DNA from: Pseudomonadota bacterium
Lineage (GTDB): Bacteria > Pseudomonadota > Gammaproteobacteria > Steroidobacterales > Steroidobacteraceae
Assembly: GCA_003242685.1 (NCBI GenBank)
Contig: QGVD01000015.1
Coordinates: forward strand, 1 to 59,586
Direction of reading: 5' to 3'
Length of the DNA stretch: 59,586 nt
The position numbers were made by a program, and so were the translations under genes. Below the pieces are notes generated by a model. The model was not told where the DNA came from, did not search any database, and worked only from the letters and a program-made list of their open reading frames with translations. Shown here piece by piece: positions 23,192-33,491 of the stretch (positions are counted from its first letter, which is position 1; the number at the start of each line of letters is the position of its first letter).

Positions 23192-24088
23192 ATGCCGGAT
23201 CTCAAGCTCAAGGACCTTCGCTACCTCGTGGCCGTCGCGGACACGCGCCATTTCGGCCGCGCCGCCGAGCGCTGCTTCGTGAGCCAGCCGACCCTCTCCA
23301 CCCAGATCAGGAAGCTCGAGGAGTACCTCGGCGTGCAGCTCATCGAGCGCCGGCCGAGGCGCATCGCGCTCACCGGTGCCGGGGAGCAGATCGTCGCGCA
23401 GGCCCGGCGCATCCTGGAGGCGAGCGACGAGGTGGTTGCGATCGCCCGTGCACACCGCGACCCCCTGGCGGGCACGCTGCGCATGGCGCTCCTGCCGACG
23501 ATCGGACCGTATCTGCTCCCGCACATCGCGCCGCGGATCCGCAAGGCACTGCCACGGCTCGAGCTGCTGCTGTACGAACACCGGACGGCCCCGATGCTCG
23601 AGCGGCTGCATTCGGGCGAGCTCGACCTCGGCATTCTCGCCCTGCCCGTCGACCTCGACGGCCTCGAAGCGCGCGAGCTGTTCGAGGAGCCCTTCATGGT
23701 CGCCATGCCGGATCAGCACCCGCTCGCGAAGCGCTCCACCATCCACGTGAAGGACCTCCGGAACGAGACGCTGCTGCTGCTCGAGGACGGGCACTGCCTG
23801 CGCGATCAGGCGCTCGAGGTCTGCAGCCGCGTCTCGATGCAGGAGAAGCAGGACTTCCGCGCCACGAGCCTCGAGACCTTGAGGCAGATGGTCGCCACGG
23901 GAGCCGGCGTGACGCTCCTGCCGGAGCTCGCGAGCCGCGGTCCCTACGCTGCCACGAAAGGGGTCGTCGTACGGCCATTCGCCAGGCCCGTGCCGTCGCG
24001 GCGGATCGGGGCGGTGTGGCGCAGGACCAGCGCGCGTCTGCCGGCGATCGAGGCCGTGTGCAAGCTCATCGCGGAGCAGTTCCGCTAG
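23192..24088 (+). CDS. oxyR: LysR-family peroxide sensor OxyR
   Basis: A 298-residue redox-sensing activator. The N-terminal HTH reads RYLVAVADTRHFGRAAERC, then SQPTLSTQIRKLE. The redox cysteines are Cys202 (GHCLRDQ) and Cys211 (ALEVC), nine residues apart like Cys199/Cys208 in E. coli. It is divergent from ahpC with shared control DNA. ATG 23192 (MPDLKLKDLRYLV) gives the usual N-terminus; ATG 23180 is possible. Confidence 0.95.
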   Translation: MPDLKLKDLRYLVAVADTRHFGRAAERCFVSQPTLSTQIRKLEEYLGVQLIERRPRRIALTGAGEQIVAQARRILEASDEVVAIARAHRDPLAGTLRMALLPTIGPYLLPHIAPRIRKALPRLELLLYEHRTAPMLERLHSGELDLGILALPVDLDGLEARELFEEPFMVAMPDQHPLAKRSTIHVKDLRNETLLLLEDGHCLRDQALEVCSRVSMQEKQDFRATSLETLRQMVATGAGVTLLPELASRGPYAATKGVVVRPFARPVPSRRIGAVWRRTSARLPAIEAVCKLIAEQFR

Positions 24089-24156
24089 CGACGGTTCCGG
24101 CGGCGCCCGCGGCCACCTAAGATGGGACGCGGCCGACCCGCTCACGAGGTGCGCTC

Positions 24157-24981
24157 ATGAACACACTTTCCGGCAAGACGCTGTTCATCACCGGTGCGAG
24201 CCGCGGGATCGGCAGAGCCATCGCGCTGCGCGCCGCGCGCGACGGCGCGAACGTCGCCATTGCCGCCAAGACGGCGGAGCCGCATCCGAAGCTTCCCGGG
24301 ACCATCCACACGACGGCAGCCGAAGTCGAAGCGGCCGGCGGAAAGGCTCTCCCGCTCGCCGTCGACATCCGTTTCGAGGATCAGGTCGAACGCGCCGTCG
24401 CGCAGGCCGTGGAGCGCTTCGGCGGCATCGACATCCTGGTGAACAACGCGAGCGCGATCAGCCTCACCGGCACGCTCGCCACGCCGATGAAGCGCTTCGA
24501 CCTCATGATGAGCATCAATCTGCGCGGCACCTTCCTGTGCTCTCAGGCGTGCATTCCGCACCTCAGGAAGTCCGCGAACCCGCACATTCTGACGCTCTCG
24601 CCGCCGCTCACTCTCGAGCCGAAGTGGTTCGCGCCGCACGTCGCGTACACCATTTCGAAGTACGGCATGAGCATGTGCGTTCTCGGGATGGCCGAGGAGC
24701 TGCGCAGGGACGGTATCGCAGTGAACGCACTGTGGCCGCGCACGATCATCGCCACCGCGGCGCTCGGCGTGATCCCGGGCGTGAATCTCGACGCCGCGCG
24801 ACACCCCGAGATCGTCGCCGATGCCGCGTATCACATCCTCACGCGCGACAGCCGCACGACGACCGGCCGCTTCTTCATCGACGAGGACGTGCTCAGAGAA
24901 GCGGGCGTGACCGATTTCGATCGCTACGCAGTGAAGCCCGGCGTCCCGCTGCAGACCGATCTGTTCGTACCTGCTCCCTAG
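24157..24981 (+). CDS. short-chain dehydrogenase, HSDL2-like
   Basis: A 274-residue NAD(P)-dependent oxidoreductase. Cofactor motif TGASRGIG, NNAS, and the active-site YTISKYG. The sequence LSPPLTLEPKWFAPHVAYT and the KTAEPHPKLPGTI segment resemble the HSDL2 (hydroxysteroid dehydrogenase-like 2) subgroup, usually linked to fatty acyl or sterol metabolism. The substrate is unknown. Its 3' end overlaps the convergent EamA gene by 4 bp. Confidence 0.85.
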   Translation: MNTLSGKTLFITGASRGIGRAIALRAARDGANVAIAAKTAEPHPKLPGTIHTTAAEVEAAGGKALPLAVDIRFEDQVERAVAQAVERFGGIDILVNNASAISLTGTLATPMKRFDLMMSINLRGTFLCSQACIPHLRKSANPHILTLSPPLTLEPKWFAPHVAYTISKYGMSMCVLGMAEELRRDGIAVNALWPRTIIATAALGVIPGVNLDAARHPEIVADAAYHILTRDSRTTTGRFFIDEDVLREAGVTDFDRYAVKPGVPLQTDLFVPAP

Positions 24982-25892
24982 GACGCCGGCTGCGGCGTTT
25001 GAGATCTGCGCGCGAGCGCGATCGCCACGAGCACGACGGCACCGCCGACGATCTGCACGCCGGCGAGCTGCTCGCCGAGCAGCAGCCAGGCGTACACGGC
25101 CGCGGCAACGGGCTGCAGATAGAGTCCCACCGAACCCAGCGTCGCCGGCAGGTGTGCGAGCGCGTAGGCGATGAGACTCTGACCGAGGAACTGCGCGACG
25201 AGCGCGAGCCCCGCGAGCACCGCCCACCCGGTGAGCGTATCCGGCAGGAACCGCTGAGTGAGCGCGAGCGGCAGAAGCAGAATGGTGAAGACGAGCGTCG
25301 TGCGGAACATCAGCAATCCCGTGCCGAAGACGCTGCGCAGACGGGCAACGACGAGGATGTACCCGGCGTAGAAACCCGCGGTCGCGATCCCGAGCACGTC
25401 GCCGAGCAGCGCGCCGCGCGCCTGCCCGAGCTTCGGGCTGACGATGAGAAAGACGCCCGCGAGTGCCATCGCGAGTGCGGCGAGGAACGCTGGACGCGGC
25501 CGCTCGCGCCACAGGATCCAGGCGAACAGCGTCACGAAGAGCGGCGCCAGGTTCGCCTCGAGCGTGGAAGCCGCGATCGACGTGAGCAGCAATGACCAGT
25601 GCCAGAGCGCGAGATCCCCGGCGAAGAAGAAGCCGGCCCAGAAGAATCCCGCGCTCCATTCGCGCGACGAGCGTTCCTCACGAGCGACTCCTTCACGAGC
25701 GGCGCCGCGCCTCTCCGCCCAGGCCCACGCAGCGAGGAACGGCAGCGCGAGCGCACCGCGCCAGAACGCCGTCGCGGTCGGTCCGGTTTCCGAGAGCCGC
25801 ACGAAGATACCGGAGCTGCCGATGGCGAGAGCGCCGGCAAGCAACGCGAGCAGAGCGAGTGATTCGCGGCGGGATACGGGAATCGAGACCAC
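24978..25892 (-). CDS. EamA/DMT family transporter
   Basis: A 304-residue inner membrane protein with ten hydrophobic segments in two homologous five-helix halves. It starts near ALAIGSSGIFVRLSETGPTATAFWR and has a second half with GFYAGYILVVARLR. EamA exporters move amino acids, nucleosides or other metabolites, and the substrate here is unknown. Single gene, convergent with the SDR gene and divergent from the copper chaperone gene. Confidence 0.88.
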   Translation of the reverse strand: MVSIPVSRRESLALLALLAGALAIGSSGIFVRLSETGPTATAFWRGALALPFLAAWAWAERRGAAREGVAREERSSREWSAGFFWAGFFFAGDLALWHWSLLLTSIAASTLEANLAPLFVTLFAWILWRERPRPAFLAALAMALAGVFLIVSPKLGQARGALLGDVLGIATAGFYAGYILVVARLRSVFGTGLLMFRTTLVFTILLLPLALTQRFLPDTLTGWAVLAGLALVAQFLGQSLIAYALAHLPATLGSVGLYLQPVAAAVYAWLLLGEQLAGVQIVGGAVVLVAIALARRSQTPQPAS

Positions 25893-25983
25893 GCGGCATT
25901 ATGAGCGCGGGAAGAGGACGACGGGCAGAGGCACCGATGACACTCTGGCATAATTCCATCGGACTCACACGCGGTGCAGGGAC

Positions 25984-26448
25984 GTGAAGAAACTCCTGTC
26001 GACAGTCGTTCTCTTCGTCGTGGCATGCGCAGCCGTATCGCTGCTGCGGGCGCAACCGGTGCTCGCCGCTGAAGAGACGAAACCCGTCGTCGAGAACGCC
26101 TGGTTGCGCAGCCCTCCACCGGGCGGTGAAGTCACCGCGGCCTACTTCACCGTACGCAATCCGGGATCCACGGCGCTCGTCGTGCGCGGCGTGGAATCGC
26201 CCGTCGCCATGCACGCCATGCTGCACGAGACGACGGTCGTCGACGGCCAGTCGCGCATGCGCGAGCGCGAGAGGCTCGAGATCCCGCCCAACGGTACGCT
26301 GACGCTCGAACCGGGCGGGCTGCACGTGATGCTGCACGGCCTGCGGCGTCCGCTCGTGGTCGGCGAGCGCGTGCCGCTCGTGCTGCTCCTCGAAGACGGC
26401 GGCCGGATCGAGATCACCGCGGAAGTGCGGCCGCTCGGCGCACGGTGA
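25984..26448 (+). CDS. periplasmic copper chaperone PCu(A)C
   Basis: A 154-residue exported protein (signal peptide about residues 1-28, MKKLLSTVVLFVVACAAVSL). It has the DUF461/PCu(A)C copper-binding pattern: VAMHAMLHET, a Met ~11 residues later, and GLHVM near residue 113. Such proteins deliver Cu(I) to cytochrome c oxidase. The start is GTG. A CATAAT -10-like box is at 25949-25954. The next gene begins 5 bp after its stop, so it may be co-transcribed with the lipase-CHAT gene. Confidence 0.9.
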   Translation: MKKLLSTVVLFVVACAAVSLLRAQPVLAAEETKPVVENAWLRSPPPGGEVTAAYFTVRNPGSTALVVRGVESPVAMHAMLHETTVVDGQSRMRERERLEIPPNGTLTLEPGGLHVMLHGLRRPLVVGERVPLVLLLEDGGRIEITAEVRPLGAR

Positions 26449-26452
26449 GCCC

Positions 26453-29400
26453 GTGGTGGTGAGTCGGCCCGAAGCCGCGCCGGTTCACGTCACACCCTAC
26501 GACCGTCTCGCGCTCACCGACGCCGAGGTCGAGCATTTCCTCGTCACGGGCGAGCACCAGCGCGAGCTCGCGGACTTCTTCGGCGAGGAAGAGTACCGGG
26601 AACTCACGCAGCTCGCGCGGCGCGCGCACAGCGTGCCGCTGCGGCGCGCCGCACCTCGGGTGTTCATCCTGCCGGGCATCATGGGCTCGCAGCTCGGCAT
26701 GGCGCGCCGCCGGCCGCTGCCGCGCGACGTGCTCTGGCTCGATCCGCTCGACATCGCTTTCGGACGCCTGAAGCTCCTGCGTCTCCCCGGCCGCGCGCGG
26801 ATCATCGCGCTCGGCGTCATTCTCTACACGTATCTGCGGCTCAAGCTCCGGCTCCGCGAAGCGGGCTTCGCTCCGGAGTTCTACACGTACGACTGGCGGC
26901 TCGACGTGGAGACGCTCGGCCGCGCGTTCGCCGCGCGGCTGCGCGCCGAGACCGGCCCGACGATGATCGTCGCGCACAGCATGGGCGGCCTCGTAAGCCG
27001 CGCGGCGCTCACGCACCGTGGGCTCGACTCCGTGCAGCGGCTCGTGCTGCTCGGCACGCCCAACTTCGGCTCCTTCGCACCCGTGCAGGCGCTGCGCGGG
27101 ACATACGCCGTCGTACGCAAGATCGCGCGTCTCGATCTGCGGCACTCCGCGGAGGAGCTCGCGCAGCAGGTGTTCAGCACGTTCCCGAGCCTCTATCAGA
27201 TGCTGCCCGCGCCGGGCCGCAGCGGCGCCGTCGATCTCTTCGACGCGCGCGCGTGGCCTCGCACGGGTCCGCGCCCGCGCGCGGAGCTCCTCGAGCAGGC
27301 GCGTTCGCTCGAGCGCCTGCTCGCTCCGGCGGACGAGCGCTTCGCGGCGATCGTCGGTGTCGACCAGGAAACGGTAACGGGCATCGAGCGCGACGGCGAC
27401 GACTTCGTGTACACGATCACGCGGCAGGGTGACGGGACAGTGCCGATGACCTGTGCCGTGCTGCCCGGCGCGAGCACTCACTTCACGTCGGTGGCGCACA
27501 GCGATCTGCCGCGCGACGCGCTCGTCGCCTCCGCCGTGATCGACCTTCTGCGCGACGGCACGACACGGCGCCTGCCCGCGGAGTGGACGCGCGGCGGAAT
27601 CGCACGGACGCAGATCAGCGATCGCGAGCTGCGCCGGACGCACAACGGCAAGGTCGACTTCGCCGCGCTGTCGCCCGACGAGCGGCGTGAGTTCCTGCAG
27701 AACCTCAACGAGCCGCCGCAGTTCGAGCTGCACGTGCCGGAGCCGCGCCGGGCCGCGCGTCGCGCTCACACGATCGGTGTACGGCGCGGCAGGTCGCGGC
27801 GAGCGCCAGGTACCGCTGCATCGCGCACACGACGGGCCCGCGCGCAGCTCGAGATCCGCGTCGAAGCGGGCGACATCGTCGAGGCACGCGCGCAGGCGCT
27901 CGCCGTCGCCGTGTTCCAGAACGTGCGGCCGGCGGGCGCACTGACTGCGATCGATGCCCGGCTCGAAGGACTGGTCGAGGAGTTCGTCGCGCGGCGCATG
28001 CTGCCGGCGGAGCCCGGCGCCATCGTGCCCGTGCCCACGCGCGGCCGGCTGCGCCACGCCGAGCAGGTGCTGCTCGTCGGAATCGGGCGCTTCGACCGGC
28101 TGGATGCCGCGGCAATCGAATTCGCCGCCGAGAACGTCGTGCGACTGTGCGTGCGCGCGGGCATCCGCAGCTTTGCAACGGTCCTCTGGGGCGCGGGAGC
28201 GGGCTTTCCCGCCGAGCAGTCGTGCGAATCGCAGCTTCGCGGCTACCTGCGCGGGCTCGTCGCCGCCGATTCGAACGGCGAGATCACGCACATCGGCTTC
28301 AGGGTTCGCAACGCTTCGCTCCAGAGGCACATCGCTGCCGTCTGCAGAAAGGTCATCGAGTCGGAGCAGCTCGCCGGACGGCGCGTCGTCGTGCAAGCGC
28401 CCGAGGCACGACCGCACGCGCGGCGGCGCCGCGTGCGTTCCGCCGTGCCGACGACCGCATATCTCTTCGTCAACGAGCAGCCGGGGCAGGGCAGCGCGCG
28501 CGAGCTGCGCGCGGCACTGCTCACGGCAGGTGCGCCTGCGGCCGTCATCGCCGAAACGCACGGCATCTCGTGGTCGAAGCTCGACGCTCACTTCCGCGAG
28601 CTCGAGTCGCCGAACCTCACTCTGGCGAAGCTCGGCAGCTTCGGCGAGCGGCTGGGAGAGCTGACGCTGCACGAGACGGTGCGCGAGGCGCTCTACGCGA
28701 TGCGCGAGCGGCCGCTCGTCGTGGTCCACGACGCCGCATCGAGCCGCATTCCGTGGGAAACGCTCTGCATCCGCGGATGGTTTCCCGCTGCCGAAGCGGG
28801 ACTCAGCCGCCGCTACGCGGCCGAGCAGCTCTCTCTCGCGAAATTCAGCGAAGCGCGCCGACGAGGACCGGAGCTTTCGGTGCTCGTCGTCGCCGACCCC
28901 ACCGGGGATCTCCCTGGCGCGGCGCTCGAGGGCGAGCGGCTCCTCGAGCTCCTCAGGCCCCTGGCCGATGCGCGCGTCACGCTCGTGCAGGGCCGCGCCG
29001 CTACGCGCGCACGGCTTCTCGCAGAATTCCAGTCCGGCGAATACGACCTTCTGCACTTTGCGGGACACGCCTTCTTCGACGCCTCCGCACCCGAGCGCAG
29101 CGGTGTCCGTTGCAGCGATGCCGTGCTGAGCGGCGCCGATCTCGCCGGGCTCGCGCGACTTCCGGCGCTCGTCGTCTTCAATGCATGCGAGTCCGGCCGC
29201 CTGCGCCGCGGGGCGGCGACGGTGCGCGTTCGCGCGGGGATCGCACGGCGTCTGCGCGAGAGCCACGGGCTCGCTGAAGTGTTCCTGCGCGGCGGCGTGG
29301 CGAACTACATCGGCACCTACTGGCCCGTGGGTGACTCCGCGGCGCTCGCCTTTGCGGAAAGCTTCTATCCTGCCCTGCTGCGCAACGCGAGCATCGGTGC

Positions 29401-29509
29401 GGCAGTCGTGGAAGCGCGCAGCGCCATCCGGGCGAAGCGCTCACCCGACTGGGCGGACTACGTTCACTACGGTGATCCCGAGTTCCGGCTCAAGGAAGGG
29501 CATCTGTGA
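26453..29509 (+). CDS. lipase-like hydrolase / M17-N-like / CHAT protease fusion
   Basis: A 1018-residue multidomain protein with no signal peptide. Residues ~65-360 form an LCAT/PGAP1-like alpha/beta hydrolase: nucleophile Ser176 in VAHSMGGL, Asp327 in GDGTVP and His349 in SVAHSD. Residues ~465-640 resemble the leucyl aminopeptidase (M17) N-domain. Residues ~660-1015 form a CHAT caspase-like domain with His872 (HFAGHAFF) and Cys912 (FNACESG). All three carry their key residues. An Arg-rich linker (430-465) separates the first two. Starts are three tandem GTG codons. CHAT proteins often act in regulated proteolysis and phage defence; here a protease is fused to a putative lipase. No partner effector is obvious. 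Confidence 0.85.
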   Translation: MVVSRPEAAPVHVTPYDRLALTDAEVEHFLVTGEHQRELADFFGEEEYRELTQLARRAHSVPLRRAAPRVFILPGIMGSQLGMARRRPLPRDVLWLDPLDIAFGRLKLLRLPGRARIIALGVILYTYLRLKLRLREAGFAPEFYTYDWRLDVETLGRAFAARLRAETGPTMIVAHSMGGLVSRAALTHRGLDSVQRLVLLGTPNFGSFAPVQALRGTYAVVRKIARLDLRHSAEELAQQVFSTFPSLYQMLPAPGRSGAVDLFDARAWPRTGPRPRAELLEQARSLERLLAPADERFAAIVGVDQETVTGIERDGDDFVYTITRQGDGTVPMTCAVLPGASTHFTSVAHSDLPRDALVASAVIDLLRDGTTRRLPAEWTRGGIARTQISDRELRRTHNGKVDFAALSPDERREFLQNLNEPPQFELHVPEPRRAARRAHTIGVRRGRSRRAPGTAASRTRRARAQLEIRVEAGDIVEARAQALAVAVFQNVRPAGALTAIDARLEGLVEEFVARRMLPAEPGAIVPVPTRGRLRHAEQVLLVGIGRFDRLDAAAIEFAAENVVRLCVRAGIRSFATVLWGAGAGFPAEQSCESQLRGYLRGLVAADSNGEITHIGFRVRNASLQRHIAAVCRKVIESEQLAGRRVVVQAPEARPHARRRRVRSAVPTTAYLFVNEQPGQGSARELRAALLTAGAPAAVIAETHGISWSKLDAHFRELESPNLTLAKLGSFGERLGELTLHETVREALYAMRERPLVVVHDAASSRIPWETLCIRGWFPAAEAGLSRRYAAEQLSLAKFSEARRRGPELSVLVVADPTGDLPGAALEGERLLELLRPLADARVTLVQGRAATRARLLAEFQSGEYDLLHFAGHAFFDASAPERSGVRCSDAVLSGADLAGLARLPALVVFNACESGRLRRGAATVRVRAGIARRLRESHGLAEVFLRGGVANYIGTYWPVGDSAALAFAESFYPALLRNASIGAAVVEARSAIRAKRSPDWADYVHYGDPEFRLKEGHL

Positions 29510-29553
29510 CTTGCAGGCGACAGTAGCTGCGAACCGCCGGCGATTCGGGCAGC

Positions 29554-29786
29554 ATGTCGCACCGGGCCGGAGCCGGCGCAATACTCGAGCTCACACCCGA
29601 ACGATCGATCGTCGGTCTCTCGACCGCCGCGGGTATCTGGCTGACCGCCTTGCCCGCGTCGCGGCCGCGGTCGGCCGCCTCGGCCTCGCGCTGATCGGCA
29701 CGGCTTTCGCATGGTTCGCGCTCACCGCACTCGGCCGGCTCGAGCACAGGATCTCGCCGGCCGATTCCGAGGGCGGCGAATACTGA
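29554..29786 (+). pseudogene. MgtC/SapB family remnant, truncated and frameshifted
   Basis: After the CHAT gene, one frame reads RAGAGAILELTPERSIVGLS and continues into TAAGIWLTA, which matches the conserved core of MgtC/SapB membrane proteins. Near 29645 this frame fails, but the frame one base off continues with VAAAVGRLGLALIGTAFAWF, the expected next helix, to a stop at 29786. The N-terminal half of MgtC is absent. It is a decayed fragment; a sequencing error could explain the frameshift but not the missing start. Confidence 0.7.
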
Positions 29787-29810
29787 AGAACAATCGGAAT
29801 CGAACGTACC

Positions 29811-31676
<1,866 letters not shown>

Positions 31677-31687
31677 GCGGGGCAGCT

Positions 31688-32635
31688 TCAGAGCGAGGCG
31701 AAAGTCTTCGCGATGCGCTCGCGCTGACGGGAATCGGGCAGCCGTCCCCTTCCGGCGCCGAGGTTGTCGCGCAGGTGGCGCACGTTCCCTGTCGCGGGAA
31801 TGACGCACGTGACGGCGGGATGCGAGACGACGAACTTGAGAATGAGCTGAGCCCAGCTCTCGCACTCGATCTCGGCAGCCCACTTCGGAAGCTCCCTGCC
31901 GCGCACGCGCGTGAAGAGCGCGCCGTCCTCGAACGCACGGTTGACGATCACGGCGACGCCTCGCTCCTGCGCGAGCGGCAGCAGGCGCCGCTCCGCGTTG
32001 CGCGTCACCGGCGAGTAGTTGAGCTGCACGAAGTCGAGCGGCTCTCGCTCGATGACGCGTGCGAGCTCGGCGTGCGCGGAAACGGTGTAGTGCGTGACGC
32101 CGATGTAGCGCACCCGGCCTTCCTCTTTCCAGCGCCGCAGCGTCGCGAGATGGGTGTCGAGATCGACAAGGTTGTGCACCTGGATGAGATCGAGCCGGGG
32201 GTGCTTGAGGAGCCGCGCGGACTGCTCCATCTGCTCGATGCCCTCGCGCTCGCCCCGTGTCCATACCTTGGTCGCGAGGAACACCTTCTCGTGCATCGCG
32301 GGCGTGAGCAGATCGCCGAGCACGCGCTCGGCGGTGGAATACATGGGCGAGGTGTCGATGAGCCGCCCGCCATCTTCGAAGAAGGCCTCGAGGACCTCCT
32401 TGAGCGGTGCCCGCTCCGCCTCGGACTCGCCGACTTCGAAAGGCCCCGACGTACCCAGCCCGATGACCGGCAGCTCCTCGCCGGTCGAAGGGATCCTGCG
32501 AGTGATCAATGGCCGCTCCTTCGCCTGCCGCCCGGCCGCGCCTGCGCCACCGGCGGCGAGCGCCAGACCGAGCCCTCCGATGAGTACTTCGCGTCTGCGC
32601 ATGCTCGTCGCGTCGAGAAGCGGGGAATGTTCCAT
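31688..32635 (-). CDS. aldo/keto reductase with Tat signal
   Basis: A 315-residue NADPH-linked reductase of the AKR barrel fold. A twin-arginine signal RRREVLIGGLGLALAAGG lies within the first 32 residues, implying folded export. AKR catalytic residues are in IDTSPMYS (Asp, Tyr), ATKVW (Lys) and QVHNLVD (His). PVIGLGTSGPF is the N-terminal barrel start. Two ATG codons (32635 and 32602) are possible starts, both ahead of the Tat motif. It follows the aldolase gene in the same direction with a 68-bp gap. Confidence 0.85.
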   Translation of the reverse strand: MEHSPLLDATSMRRREVLIGGLGLALAAGGAGAAGRQAKERPLITRRIPSTGEELPVIGLGTSGPFEVGESEAERAPLKEVLEAFFEDGGRLIDTSPMYSTAERVLGDLLTPAMHEKVFLATKVWTRGEREGIEQMEQSARLLKHPRLDLIQVHNLVDLDTHLATLRRWKEEGRVRYIGVTHYTVSAHAELARVIEREPLDFVQLNYSPVTRNAERRLLPLAQERGVAVIVNRAFEDGALFTRVRGRELPKWAAEIECESWAQLILKFVVSHPAVTCVIPATGNVRHLRDNLGAGRGRLPDSRQRERIAKTFASL

Positions 32636-32703
32636 GGCCCGCGCCTCTCGAGCAGTCTAGCAGCCGCTGGAATCTCTTCCGACCGGCAGGAGCCGAGCGC
32701 GGC

Positions 32704-33489
32704 TCAGGTGCCTGAGGTGAGCTCACGGAACCGCGTCTCCACGTCCAATGCGGCGTGGCGCAGAAGGCCCTGGTCCGAGGCGATGACGAAGCAGGAGACG
32801 CCGAGCCTGCGCAGCCAGCGCAGCTCGGCCGTATCGAGCCGACCCGCGTGTGCGCAGAGAGGCTTGCGGTGCGCACGGGCCGCCGACGCGATCCGCTCGA
32901 CGGCGGCACGCACCGGCGGCGCGTCCACGGAATCGGCCTGCAGCGCGACGGTGAGATCGCCGCGGCCGATGAAGAACGCGTCAATGCCATCCACTGCAGC
33001 GATCTCGTCCACGCGGTCGAGGGCCTCGGGATCCTCGATCATCGCGATGACGGCCGTGGCCGAGTCCGAGGCATCGACGTGCTCCCATACGCCTGCGCGG
33101 CCGTAGCCGCCTGCGCGCGGGGAGTTCGAGAAGCCTCTGCGGCCGCCGCGATAACGTGCGGCGGCGACGATGGCTCGCGCATCGTCCGCGCTCGCGACGT
33201 GCGGCACCACGATGCCCTGCGCTCCGTCGTCGAGTGCCGCGAGCAGGAGCTCGGGCGCATGTGACGGTACGCGCACGAGCGCGGCGGTACCCGCAGCGCG
33301 GGCCGCGAGCAGGATGAGATCCGTCGCGACACGATTGAACGGCGCATGCTCCTGGTCGATCACGACGAAGTCGAAACCGAGCGAGCCGATGATCTCGGTC
33401 GTGTGCACCGTGGGCGTCTTGATGAACGTACCGAGGAGCGGCTCACCCGCGGCGAGCCGTCGTCTGAAGGAGATGGGTTCGGGTCGCAT
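32704..33489 (-). CDS. HpcH/HpaI family aldolase
   Basis: A 261-residue class II (metal-dependent) aldolase that splits 2-oxo-hydroxy acids into pyruvate and an aldehyde or similar. Motifs: LGFDFVVIDQEHAPFN near the N-terminus, GAQGIVVPHVASADDAR, MIEDPEAL with metal-binding Glu, and FFIGRGDLT with the Asp. It starts 2 bp after the BKACE gene stop, so they share an mRNA. Likely the last cleavage step of a carboxylic-acid catabolic route; substrate unknown. Confidence 0.88.
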   Translation of the reverse strand: MRPEPISFRRRLAAGEPLLGTFIKTPTVHTTEIIGSLGFDFVVIDQEHAPFNRVATDLILLAARAAGTAALVRVPSHAPELLLAALDDGAQGIVVPHVASADDARAIVAAARYRGGRRGFSNSPRAGGYGRAGVWEHVDASDSATAVIAMIEDPEALDRVDEIAAVDGIDAFFIGRGDLTVALQADSVDAPPVRAAVERIASAARAHRKPLCAHAGRLDTAELRWLRRLGVSCFVIASDQGLLRHAALDVETRFRELTSGT

Positions 33490-33491
33490 GC

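Noticed and set aside
26414..29266. 950-residue ORF on the minus strand under the lipase-CHAT gene
   Set aside because: Low-complexity, Arg/His/Glu-rich shadow of a high-GC gene. No domain motif or credible RBS, and the plus-strand gene has intact catalytic motifs throughout.
29181..29786. 201-residue plus-strand ORF running out of the CHAT gene
   Set aside because: Only the last ~45 codons resemble MgtC; the rest is an alternative frame of the CHAT gene, so I annotated only the MgtC remnant.
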